Source: RGIG2094 sp045660065
Lineage (GTDB): Bacteria; Bacillota; Clostridia; RGIG6154
Assembly: GCA_045660065.1 (NCBI GenBank)
Contig: JAZRDC010000075.1
Span: forward strand, 1 to 20,483
DNA length: 20,483 nt
Direction: 5' to 3'
The notes under the pieces are model-generated. The model had not been told where the DNA came from. It saw only the letters and a program-made list of their open reading frames with translations, and ran no database searches. Below, one piece after another: positions 1 through 5,367 of this stretch (position 1 is its first letter; the number at the start of each line of letters is the position of its first letter). The position numbers and the translations under genes were made by a program.

Positions 1-845
1 TCAAAAGCAAAAATATTCCATTTATAATTGCATACACAAAATGCGATTTGCTTGAAAACGTTCCTGAAAGCACAGAAAATGAGATTTATGTAAGTTCCGA
101 AAGCGGACAAAATATTGAAAAATTAAAAGAAATGTTAGGGAATTTAAAACCCCAAAAACAGGACAAAAAAATTTTAGAGGGCTTGGTGAAAAAAGGTGAT
201 ACAATTGTACTTGTAATGCCAATTGACGCATCTGCTCCAAAGGGAAGAATAATTCTACCACAGCAAATGACATTAAGGGAAATTTTGGACGAAAATGCCT
301 GTGCAATCTGCTGTCAGGATACAGATTTGGCAGAAACGCTCTCAAAACTTAAAAATCCCCCTGACCTTGTAATCACAGACTCACAAAGTTTCGGAAAAGT
401 TATGAAAATTGTACCCGACTCTGTTCCCCTTACTTCATTTTCAATCCTTTTTGCAAGATACAAAGGTGAACTTGGTGCTCTTTTAGAGGGTGCATCAACC
501 CTTGATAATTTAAAAGACGGCTCAAAGGTTTTGATTTCGGAAGGCTGTACCCATCACCGCCAATGCGGGGACATCGGCACGGTAAAACTTCCTGCCTGGA
601 TTAAAAATTACACCCAAAAAGAAATTAAATTTTCATTTACCCAGGGGGGAGAATTCCCTGAAAATTTGAACAATTTTGACTTAATTGTCCATTGCGGCGG
701 ATGTATGTTAAATGAAAAGGAAATGAAATCAAGAATGGCACAGGCAGACGACCAAAACACACCTATGACCAACTACGGAATGGTAATTTCCAAAGTCAAC
801 GGAATTTTACAAAGAGCAGTTGCTCCCCTAAGTGTGAAGAGTTAA
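1..845 (+). CDS. hydF: [FeFe]-hydrogenase H-cluster maturation GTPase HydF (C-terminal part, 5' cut by window edge)
   Basis: The frame is open from base 3, so the start lies left of the window. HydF is the GTPase scaffold on which the two-iron subcluster of [FeFe] hydrogenase is assembled before transfer to HydA. The fragment begins in the GTPase domain: a TKCD sequence at 39-50 fits the G4 (NKxD) motif, and VSSESG shortly after fits G5. The dimerisation region follows, then the iron-sulfur domain. The cluster ligands are visible as C-T-H (codons 546-554) and H-C-G-G-C (codons 690-704), 45 residues apart, as in the family pattern CxH...HCxxC. The gene ends TAA at 843-845 and is followed by a hairpin shared with the converging rpiB. 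HydE and HydG are not in view. Its presence implies an anaerobe with [FeFe] hydrogenase. Confidence 0.95.
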   Translation, partial: KSKNIPFIIAYTKCDLLENVPESTENEIYVSSESGQNIEKLKEMLGNLKPQKQDKKILEGLVKKGDTIVLVMPIDASAPKGRIILPQQMTLREILDENACAICCQDTDLAETLSKLKNPPDLVITDSQSFGKVMKIVPDSVPLTSFSILFARYKGELGALLEGASTLDNLKDGSKVLISEGCTHHRQCGDIGTVKLPAWIKNYTQKEIKFSFTQGGEFPENLNNFDLIVHCGGCMLNEKEMKSRMAQADDQNTPMTNYGMVISKVNGILQRAVAPLSVKS

Positions 846-930
846 GAGTGGAGTTATAAAAAAGTCGGCTTCGCCAACTAAATGTTCGCTTCGCTCACAA
901 AAAAGAAGTAGACTTTTATGATTTTTCGTC

Positions 931-952
931 ATTACAACTTAAAAGTTGTAAT
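931..952. repeat. Short intergenic palindrome (ATTACAACTT arms)
   Basis: ATTACAACTT, AA, then AAGTTGTAAT form a 10-bp stem. The same ten bases ATTACAACTT close the window at 20474-20483, where the other arm would lie outside. It may be a dispersed intergenic repeat, or a first weak terminator for hydF. Confidence 0.4.
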
Positions 953-964
953 TTCCTACAAATT

Positions 965-999
965 AAAAAAGGAACTGTAAAATTTACAGTTCCTTTTTT
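965..999. terminator. Bidirectional intrinsic terminator between hydF and rpiB
   Basis: An A6 run, GGAACTGTAAA, one unpaired base, TTTACAGTTCC and a T6 run form a near-perfect inverted repeat. The flanking A and T tracts make it usable from both strands. It sits between the converging ends of hydF and rpiB. Confidence 0.85.
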
Positions 1000-1009
1000 A
1001 ATTATTTAT

Positions 1010-1453
1010 TTAATTTCTTTCTTCAATTTCTGAAATCATATCAACACGTTTTGCGTGTCTTTCGCCTTCGTACTCTGCGCCAAAGAATGCATCAACGATG
1101 CTTTCTGCAGTTGCCTGACCGATAACTCTTGCGCCGAATGATACGATGTTTGCGTTGTTGTGTCTTACTGCCATTTCAGCGCTATAGGGTTCAGAGCAAA
1201 CAACCGCTCTTATGCCTTTAACTTTGTTTGCTGCGATTGAAATACCAACACCTGTTCCGCAAACCAAAACACCTTTTTCTACTTCACCTGATTTAACAGC
1301 CATAGCAACTTTTTCGCCGAATTCAGGATAGTTGCAACTATCTGATGTATAGGTTCCGCAATCTGTGATTTCAAAACCCTTTGCTTCCAAATATCCTTTA
1401 ATATGATTTTTAAGTTCCAAACCTGCGTGATCGCTTCCGATTGCAATTTTCAT
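1010..1453 (-). CDS. rpiB: Ribose-5-phosphate isomerase B (RpiB/LacA/LacB family)
   Basis: This 147-aa protein has the normal RpiB length. It interconverts ribose 5-phosphate and ribulose 5-phosphate in the cytoplasmic non-oxidative pentose phosphate pathway. Visible signatures are GSDHAG at residues 6-11 (substrate phosphate and ring-opening residues), the catalytic cysteine loop VCGTGVGIS with C65, AANK at 74-77, and RHNNAN at 97-102. The start ATG (1451-1453) follows a GGGGGT ribosome site about 8 bases upstream. It is a monocistronic minus-strand gene with its own promoter. It is divergent from the lipid kinase operon and shares a terminator with hydF. Some RpiB relatives act on allose 6-phosphate or galactose 6-phosphate, but no sugar-uptake genes nearby favour that. 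Confidence 0.95.
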   Translation of the reverse strand: MKIAIGSDHAGLELKNHIKGYLEAKGFEITDCGTYTSDSCNYPEFGEKVAMAVKSGEVEKGVLVCGTGVGISIAANKVKGIRAVVCSEPYSAEMAVRHNNANIVSFGARVIGQATAESIVDAFFGAEYEGERHAKRVDMISEIEERN

Positions 1454-1484
1454 AAGTTTTTACCCCCAATTTCGTAATAAATAG

Positions 1485-1513
1485 AGTATAACATTTTTTA
1501 AAAAAAATTTCAA
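1485..1513 (-). promoter_or_regulatory. sigma-A-type promoter of rpiB
   Basis: Read on the minus strand: TTGAAA (1508-1513), a 17-base spacer, then TATACT (1485-1490). It lies about 31 bases upstream of the rpiB start. Confidence 0.75.
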
Positions 1514-1533
1514 CCAAAATCGACTAAATTTTA

Positions 1534-1562
1534 TTGACGAATGAAAAATATAGTAGTAAAAT
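1534..1562 (+). promoter_or_regulatory. sigma-A-type promoter of the lipid kinase-SDR operon
   Basis: TTGACG (1534-1539), a 17-base spacer, then TAAAAT (1557-1562), about 30 bases before the ATG at 1593. It is back to back with the rpiB promoter. Confidence 0.75.
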
Positions 1563-1592
1563 TATATTGAAATAGTATGAAAGGAAATTTTT

Positions 1593-2486
1593 ATGAAAAA
1601 AGCTGTTGTTATTATCAACCCAAAATCAGGAAAAACCCGTTCAAAATCAATGCTTTTTGATGTGGCTTTCGCACTTTGCGAAGAAAAGTATCAGGTTATC
1701 ACCGAAGTTACTTTATACAAGGGCCACGCTTCAGAACTTGCGGAAAAATATTCCAAAAAGTGCGACCTTTTGATTGCAATCGGCGGCGACGGCACTTTAA
1801 ACGAAGTTACCGAAGGTGTTATGAAATCGCAAAAGCAAGTGCCAATCGGCTATATCCCAACAGGAAGCACCAACGATTTTGCGGTAAGTTGCGGAATTTC
1901 AACCAATCCCAAACAGGCAATTTCTGATATTGTGCACGGCACCGATACCTTTATTGATATCGGAAAATTCAACGACAGATATTTCAATTATGTTGCATCT
2001 TTTGGTGCATTTACATCAGTTTCATACAAAACTCCACAAGCCACCAAAAACGCACTTGGCCATTTTGCCTATGTTTTGGAGGGCTTAAAAGACATCGGAT
2101 CAATCACCCCTTGCCACATTAAACTTGAGGCTGACGGGAAAGTGTACGAAGACGATTACGCATTCGGCGCAATTGGAAATTCCACATCAATCGGCGGTAT
2201 GATAAAGTTAAAAGAAGAATTAGTCAGTATGTCTGACGGACTTTTTGAAGTTCTTCTTATAAAAAATCACAAAACTGCTCTTGAACTGAGCGCAGTTTTA
2301 TCAGGGCTTACTTTCAGCGATTTTTCAGATCCCATTTTCACATTTATCAAAGCAAAAGATATAAAAATCACCACAGACGGCAGTTTTGACTGGACTTTAG
2401 ACGGGGAATTTGAAAAAGGCGTTAAAGAAATAAATATTTCAAATATAAATAACGGTTACATTTTAAGAAAAGGAATAAAAGAATGA
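1593..2486 (+). CDS. Diacylglycerol kinase-family lipid kinase (DagK/YegS-like)
   Basis: The 297-aa protein belongs to the DAGK catalytic family, which phosphorylates diacylglycerol or a related lipid at the inner membrane face, often recycling diacylglycerol from envelope-polymer synthesis. The N-terminus has the family opening VVIINPKSGK (residues 5-14). The nucleotide loop GGDGTLNEV is at 64-72, and the P-x-G-S-T-N-D-F segment follows at about 90-99. The C-terminal beta-sandwich half is complete, so the length is normal for DgkB/YegS proteins. The ATG at 1593 is preceded by AAAGGA at a 7-base spacing. It overlaps the downstream SDR gene by four bases (ATGA), implying translational coupling. 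The exact lipid substrate cannot be read from the sequence. Confidence 0.9.
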   Translation: MKKAVVIINPKSGKTRSKSMLFDVAFALCEEKYQVITEVTLYKGHASELAEKYSKKCDLLIAIGGDGTLNEVTEGVMKSQKQVPIGYIPTGSTNDFAVSCGISTNPKQAISDIVHGTDTFIDIGKFNDRYFNYVASFGAFTSVSYKTPQATKNALGHFAYVLEGLKDIGSITPCHIKLEADGKVYEDDYAFGAIGNSTSIGGMIKLKEELVSMSDGLFEVLLIKNHKTALELSAVLSGLTFSDFSDPIFTFIKAKDIKITTDGSFDWTLDGEFEKGVKEINISNINNGYILRKGIKE

Positions 2487-3169
2487 AAATTGCAGTAATT
2501 ACAGGCGCATCAGGGGAAATCGGCAGACAAATTGCCATTGATTTTTCCCAAAAAGGGTACAAGGTTTTCGGAACATATTGTAATTCACCTTTTGAAGAAC
2601 AGGGAATTACCCCAATAAAATGCGATGTTACAAATGAAAATGATGTAAAATCTCTTTTTGAATTGGCAGGCGGAGTTGACATTTTGGTTAACTGCGCAGG
2701 AGTTTGCAAAACAGGAGTTTTTCAGGATTTTTCTGAAGATGATTATAATAAAATAACCGACACCAACTTAAAAAGTGCATTTTTAACATGCAAATACGCA
2801 GTCCCCTTTATGCTTAAAAAAGGCGGAGGAAGAATTATAAATATCAGTTCTGTCTGGGGCGTGGTTGGTGCATCTTGCGAGGTTTTGTATTCTGCTTCCA
2901 AAGCAGGTTTAATCGGCTTTACAAAAGCCTTGGCAAAAGAACTTGCACCAAGTAAAATCACCGTAAATGCAGTGTCCCCGGGAGTAATCAAAACCCAAAT
3001 GCTTAACCAGTACACAAAAGAAGAATTAGACGATTTAAAAGACCAGACACCTGTTGGCAGACTCGGAACTCCAAAAGACGTATCAAACGCAGTTTTATTC
3101 TTCGCCAAAGACGAATCAGACTTTATCTCAGGACAGAACCTTGTAGTAGACGGAATGTTTTGCTGCTAA
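2483..3169 (+). CDS. Short-chain dehydrogenase/reductase (FabG-like)
   Basis: This 228-aa classical SDR is an NAD(P)H-dependent oxidoreductase. The cofactor glycine motif GASGEIG is at residues 8-14. The usual NNAG is NCAG at 70-73. N95, S123, Y136 and K140 make the complete catalytic tetrad (ISS, then YSASK), and the SPGVI segment follows at 165-169. The C-terminal half (PVGRLGTPKDVSNAV, FISGQNLVVDGM) is typical of 3-oxoacyl-ACP reductase relatives. No other fatty-acid synthesis gene is nearby, so a housekeeping FabG role is not supported and the substrate is unknown. The start overlaps the lipid kinase stop by four bases. The ribosome site AAAGGA lies inside the upstream gene. A strong palindromic terminator follows at 3250. 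Confidence 0.88.
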   Translation: MKIAVITGASGEIGRQIAIDFSQKGYKVFGTYCNSPFEEQGITPIKCDVTNENDVKSLFELAGGVDILVNCAGVCKTGVFQDFSEDDYNKITDTNLKSAFLTCKYAVPFMLKKGGGRIINISSVWGVVGASCEVLYSASKAGLIGFTKALAKELAPSKITVNAVSPGVIKTQMLNQYTKEELDDLKDQTPVGRLGTPKDVSNAVLFFAKDESDFISGQNLVVDGMFCC

Positions 3170-3177
3170 CGCAGCTC

Positions 3178-3201
3178 AATGTGAAATTACCATTTCACAT
3201 T
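3178..3201. repeat. Hairpin after the SDR gene
   Basis: AATGTGAAAT (3178-3187), loop TACC, ATTTCACATT (3192-3201). One flanking C-G pair extends the stem. No T-run follows, so a terminator role is doubtful. It is the first of four palindromes in this spacer. Confidence 0.6.
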
Positions 3202-3249
3202 GGATTTGCAAATTTGTTCGCTCGCGCTCGTCGAAACACGCTATATAGT

Positions 3250-3279
3250 TAAAGGCAATGGATTAATCCATTGCCTTTA
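3250..3279. terminator. Perfect 30-bp palindrome, probable terminator of the SDR operon
   Basis: The arms TAAAGGCAATGGATT and AATCCATTGCCTTTA are exact reverse complements with no loop. ATTTTTA begins at 3279. The G/C-containing stem and following T-run fit an intrinsic terminator. Confidence 0.7.
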
Positions 3280-3300
3280 TTTTTACGCGGTTTCTCCTCT

Positions 3301-3328
3301 CAAAATTGAAAAGTACTTTTCAATTTTG
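3301..3328. repeat. Perfect 28-bp palindrome
   Basis: The arms CAAAATTGAAAAGT and ACTTTTCAATTTTG are exact reverse complements. The stem is A+T rich and no clear T-run follows. Its purpose is unknown: it could be a cruciform-prone spacer, a protein-binding site, or part of a small intergenic element together with its neighbours. Confidence 0.6.
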
Positions 3329-3335
3329 CAAAGGA

Positions 3336-3395
3336 AGAGTCGTGCAAAAAATGAGTTTCTGCGAATAGCGGAAACGAAATAAAAGCACGAACTCT
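3336..3395. repeat. Nested double hairpin; possible terminator of the leftward phage-type operon
   Basis: The outer arms are AGAGTCGTGC (3336-3345) and GCACGaACTCT (3385-3395). The inner arms are GTTTCTGC (3354-3361) and GCGGAAAC (3367-3374) around GAATA. Read on the minus strand, the inner stem is followed by TCATTTTTT, so it could terminate the leftward operon ending at 3454. The outer stem goes beyond what a terminator needs. Confidence 0.5.
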
Positions 3396-3453
3396 GACGC
3401 GGCACATGTCCTGACTTTTTATGATTTTATGTTTTTTCTTTTGCTTCAAAGTA

Positions 3454-3864
3454 TTATTGCTCATTGAGCGCGTCGAGCGCTTGAAGTTGTTCTATCCCTT
3501 TCTCAAGGAAACGCCTTACCTGCCTTGTGCAATAGGACATTTTTTCTGCGATTTCATCAAAGTTCATCAGGCATATGTACCTGTATTTTAATGCGGTTTT
3601 CACCCTTTCGTCGTGAATTTCATTTAAAAGTGTACAAATTTTCTGTTCTGCTCCGATACGGCTTATAAATTTTTCCGTAATGGTTTTTTTACAGTTATGT
3701 ATAATATCATTTAAGTTTTGTCTTTGTTTTTCGGTTTCTTCGTTTTCCACAAAACATTTTTCCATTTTTTGAGCAAGTCTTTTGTAATGCTCCAGTTCAA
3801 TTTGTGCACTCACTATCTCCATATTGATTATGGCAGGCATATTCAAAATTTCTCTTGCTTCCAT
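3454..3864 (-). CDS. Phage-type sigma-region-4-like transcription regulator (DUF1492/ArpU/RinA-like)
   Basis: The protein is 136 aa from the ATG at 3862-3864. The first two-thirds is a charged, probably coiled-coil helix (residues about 15-65). The C-terminal third reads as a helix-turn-helix like sigma-70 region 4: RYICLMNFDEIAEKMSYCTRQVRRFLEKG, cited here only by its ends (about 95-123). Such proteins control late or packaging genes in Gram-positive phages. An AAGGAG site overlaps the stop of the upstream zinc-ribbon gene but lies 15 bases from this ATG, which is long. An in-frame TTG at 3918 would overlap the upstream gene and has no ribosome site. It is the last gene of a three-gene leftward operon under the divergent switch promoter. 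The target promoters are unknown. Confidence 0.7.
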   Translation of the reverse strand: MEAREILNMPAIINMEIVSAQIELEHYKRLAQKMEKCFVENEETEKQRQNLNDIIHNCKKTITEKFISRIGAEQKICTLLNEIHDERVKTALKYRYICLMNFDEIAEKMSYCTRQVRRFLEKGIEQLQALDALNEQ

Positions 3865-3883
3865 TTGTAATTTTTTGCACTCC

Positions 3884-4174
3884 TTATCCGTTGATAAATT
3901 CAGGACAGGTAGTAACAAAATAACTTTTTATATTTCCTTCTGCGCTTTTAAGCGAGGTTTCTTTTGCATCCCATCCCTCAACAGGAACAAAACTTCTTGA
4001 CCAGGAACATCCGCCACAAGCGTTTTTGCAATCCCAGCAAAGAGTGGCTTTTCTTATCGATTTTGTTTTTCTCTGGCTTTTTTCCTGTTTTGCTTTCCAA
4101 CTGCATTGAAAAGAGCAATATTTCTGCTGTCTTCCTTCAAATATTTTTCCGCACATTCCGCAGGTTTTAATCAT
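3884..4174 (-). CDS. Phage-type cysteine-rich zinc-ribbon protein
   Basis: The protein is 96 aa from the ATG at 4172-4174. Cysteines come in metal-site spacing: C5-x2-C8 with C20-x3-C24, then C46-x2-C49-x3-C53-x2-C56 (CWDCKNACGGCSWS). The second half, with the SFVPVEGW segment and C90-P-E-F, matches a small protein type I associate from memory with Clostridia prophages. Its function is not known; a zinc-stabilised DNA-binding or adaptor role is inference. The ATG overlaps the stop of the preceding 51-aa gene as TAATG, so the two are translationally coupled. An AAGGGA site lies in the preceding gene. An upstream TTG at 4180 is a possible but worse start. Confidence 0.75.
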   Translation of the reverse strand: MIKTCGMCGKIFEGRQQKYCSFQCSWKAKQEKSQRKTKSIRKATLCWDCKNACGGCSWSRSFVPVEGWDAKETSLKSAEGNIKSYFVTTCPEFING

Positions 4175-4329
4175 TACCAATCCATCCCTTCAAACTTTTC
4201 TATATCTGTATCGCGGCACACAGGGCATACGGGGATCTGCTCTTGTGGCCACTCATCGCACTCATAATGGACTTCTTTGATTACAAGTGCTTCCTGCGAT
4301 ATATTTTTGCAGGTGTTACATTTAATCAT
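4174..4329 (-). CDS. Small (51-aa) zinc-ribbon protein, first gene of the leftward phage-type operon
   Basis: A short ORF begins at the ATG 4327-4329, directly behind an AGGAG ribosome site four bases away. It ends with a TAA that overlaps the next ATG (TAATG). It encodes a 51-residue acidic protein with two knuckles, C4-N-T-C7 near the start and C35-P-V-C38 near the end, about 28 residues apart. This is consistent with one four-cysteine zinc site. It is the first gene downstream of the consensus leftward promoter, and an operator copy (4342-4356) sits between promoter and ribosome site. I do not recognise a family. Its position in the operon suggests an early regulatory product of the switch. 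Confidence 0.75.
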   Translation of the reverse strand: MIKCNTCKNISQEALVIKEVHYECDEWPQEQIPVCPVCRDTDIEKFEGMDW

Positions 4330-4341
4330 ATTTCTCCTGAC

Positions 4342-4458
4342 TTGAATTTAATTCAAATCTCTTTTACGAGCACTATTATAATTGAATTTAATTCAAATGT
4401 CAATAGAAAAGTTGAAAATAATTCAAAAAAATCGTTGACAAAATTGAATAAAGTTCAT
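4342..4458. promoter_or_regulatory. Four operator-like palindromes of the divergent switch
   Basis: O1 at 4342-4356 and O2 at 4382-4396 are both exactly TTGAATTTAATTCAA, a 15-base palindrome. O3 at 4412-4426 is TTGAAAATAATTCAA (two differences). O4 at 4444-4458 is TTGAATAAAGTTCAT (four differences). Centre-to-centre distances are 40, 30 and 32 bp. O2 and O4 lie in the spacers of the leftward and rightward promoters, O3 lies between the two -35 boxes, and O1 lies in the leftward leader. The natural ligand is the adjacent XRE protein (inference). Confidence 0.85.
4375..4403 (-). promoter_or_regulatory. Leftward promoter of the zinc-ribbon/sigma-like operon (perfect consensus)
   Basis: On the minus strand: TTGACA (4398-4403), exactly 17 bases, TATAAT (4375-4380). 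The spacer is filled by operator copy 2 (4382-4396), so a bound repressor would occlude RNA polymerase. Confidence 0.9.
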
Positions 4459-4463
4459 ATAAT
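4435..4463 (+). promoter_or_regulatory. Rightward promoter of the XRE repressor gene (perfect consensus)
   Basis: TTGACA (4435-4440), 17 bases, TATAAT (4458-4463). The weakest operator copy O4 (4444-4458) fills the spacer and touches the -10, which predicts autoregulation at high repressor level. Confidence 0.9.
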
Positions 4464-4515
4464 ATAAGAGCGGAAGTTTATCACTTTTCCAAAAAGAAAG
4501 GAATGGTTGATATTT

Positions 4516-4875
4516 ATGGCTCTTTTGTCAGAAAATATTAAAGATTTAAGAAAACAAAACAAATTAACCCAGAAAGATTTAGCGGATTTTTTGGGCGTTC
4601 ACGTTTCGTCGGTTTGCAAGTACGAATCGGGCGCAGCAATGCCAACTCCCGATGCTATCACAAAAATGGCAAAATTTTTCGGAGTTTCAACTGACTATTT
4701 ATATGGGGTAGAAGAATATAATATGGGTGATGATATGGGCGAAATGAAAGAAATGCTTAAATCAAGCCCTGAATTTCGTGTGCTTTTTGATATTGCCAAA
4801 AACGCAACACCTGACGAAATCAAGCAAATGATAGCAATACACAAAGCAATGAAATCCACAAATTACGATTTTTAA
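4516..4875 (+). CDS. XRE-family (Cro/CI-type) transcriptional repressor
   Basis: The protein is 119 aa from the ATG at 4516. The N-terminal XRE helix-turn-helix spans about residues 5-63: SENIKDLRKQNKLTQKDLA, then VSSVCKYESG, then FGVSTDYLYG, all typical of Cro/CI/ImmR proteins. The C-terminal half (about 66-119) is acidic and probably mediates multimerisation or protease recognition. An in-frame TTG at 4507 is an alternative start. AAAGGA at 4497-4502 is close to that TTG and about 13 bases from the ATG, so the start is not settled. The gene has its own consensus promoter with an operator inside it. It is followed by a structured spacer and an ImmA-like protease gene. The arrangement resembles ImmR/ImmA of ICEBs1 and Xre/XkdA of PBSX. 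Confidence 0.88.
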   Translation: MALLSENIKDLRKQNKLTQKDLADFLGVHVSSVCKYESGAAMPTPDAITKMAKFFGVSTDYLYGVEEYNMGDDMGEMKEMLKSSPEFRVLFDIAKNATPDEIKQMIAIHKAMKSTNYDF

Positions 4876-4928
4876 TTAACCTTATAAAATTACTATATGA
4901 AATAGGCTGAAAGAAAATTGTTTAGATT

Positions 4929-5008
4929 GTGCTGATTTGCGACTGTGGTGTGCTTTGTGCACATAAAGGAGCAAAACAGTTGCAATATAGGCAATTTTAA
5001 TCAGCCAC
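4929..5008 (+). ncRNA. Candidate structured RNA in the xre-protease spacer
   Basis: Three nested stems can be drawn. The outer stem is GT-GCTGATT (4929-4937) with AATCAGC-(c)-AC (4999-5008). The middle stem is TGCGACTGT (4938-4946) with ACAGTTGCA (4976-4984), including one G-U pair. The inner stem is TGTGC (4949-4953) with GCACA (4959-4963). An unpaired AAAGGAG (4965-4971) sits in the apical region. It ends 23 bases before the protease ATG. It may be a leader controlling protease translation, or RNA processing within the operon. Only hand-drawn pairing supports it. Confidence 0.4.
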
Positions 5009-5031
5009 TTTGAGAGGAGAACTAATATACA

Positions 5032-5238
5032 ATGGGAGAGATATTCACACGTCTGATAAAATTACCATCACGCATTAAAGGCTATACCGCCATTGATGAC
5101 GACGGAAATTACAACATATATTTAAATGAAAAATTATCTGCAGAACAGCAAAAAATTACTTATATGCACGAAATGATGCACATTCAGCGTGGCGACTGGG
5201 ATAAAAAATCAGTAGAAGACGCAGAAAAAGACATTTAA
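5032..5238 (+). CDS. Small ImmA/IrrE-type HExxH metalloprotease
   Basis: The 68-aa protein carries the zinc-protease motif HEMMH at residues 46-50, preceded by LPSRIKG and DGNYNIYLNEKLSAEQQ, as in short phage ImmA-like proteins. The following GDW and acidic tail (VEDAEKDI) could supply the third metal ligand, as in E-x-x-A-type relatives. It is about half the length of ICEBs1 ImmA, but short forms occur in Clostridia prophages (my recollection). It lies 156 bases downstream of the XRE gene on the same strand, and AGGAG lies about 12 bases before the ATG. By analogy with ImmA, it would cleave or inactivate the XRE repressor after a damage or quorum signal and release the leftward operon. That role is inference. 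Confidence 0.75.
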   Translation: MGEIFTRLIKLPSRIKGYTAIDDDGNYNIYLNEKLSAEQQKITYMHEMMHIQRGDWDKKSVEDAEKDI

Positions 5239-5245
5239 CAAAAAA

Positions 5246-5283
5246 CAAGCGCCATATGGCGCTTGCAAAAGCATACTGCTTTT
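5246..5283 (+). terminator. Palindromes ending the XRE-protease operon
   Basis: CAAGCGCCATATGGCGCTTG (5246-5265) is a perfect 20-bp palindrome. It is followed by AAAAGCA-TAC-TGCTTTT (5267-5283). The first stem is strong but lacks a T-run; the second ends in TTTT. A terminator is likely. Confidence 0.6.
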
Positions 5284-5319
5284 AAAGGGGGTATGTGTTT
5301 TGTGAGGTCGTTTTTATTA

Positions 5320-5350
5320 TTGACAACAAAAAAATAATTTATACTATTAT
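5320..5350 (+). promoter_or_regulatory. Possible promoter of the murT operon
   Basis: TTGACA at 5320-5325 is followed by an A+T-rich stretch with TACTAT at 16-base spacing or TATTAT at 19-base spacing. The -10 is not clear-cut. The ribosome site AAAGGA at 5354-5359 precedes the ATG at 5368. Confidence 0.5.
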
Positions 5351-5367
5351 ATAAAGGAAATTTTTTT

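Noticed and set aside
3200..3382. 60-aa plus-strand ORF in the palindrome cluster
   Set aside because: It is built from the hairpins themselves, has no ribosome binding site and no recognisable composition.
4929..5000. Cysteine-containing 23-codon frame in the xre-protease spacer
   Set aside because: Its GTG start has no ribosome site, and the frame overlaps the stems better explained as RNA structure.
3396..5330. Attachment-site direct repeats flanking the phage-type locus
   Set aside because: I compared the sequences on both sides (3396-3440 and 5284-5330) and saw no convincing repeat, and no integrase is present.
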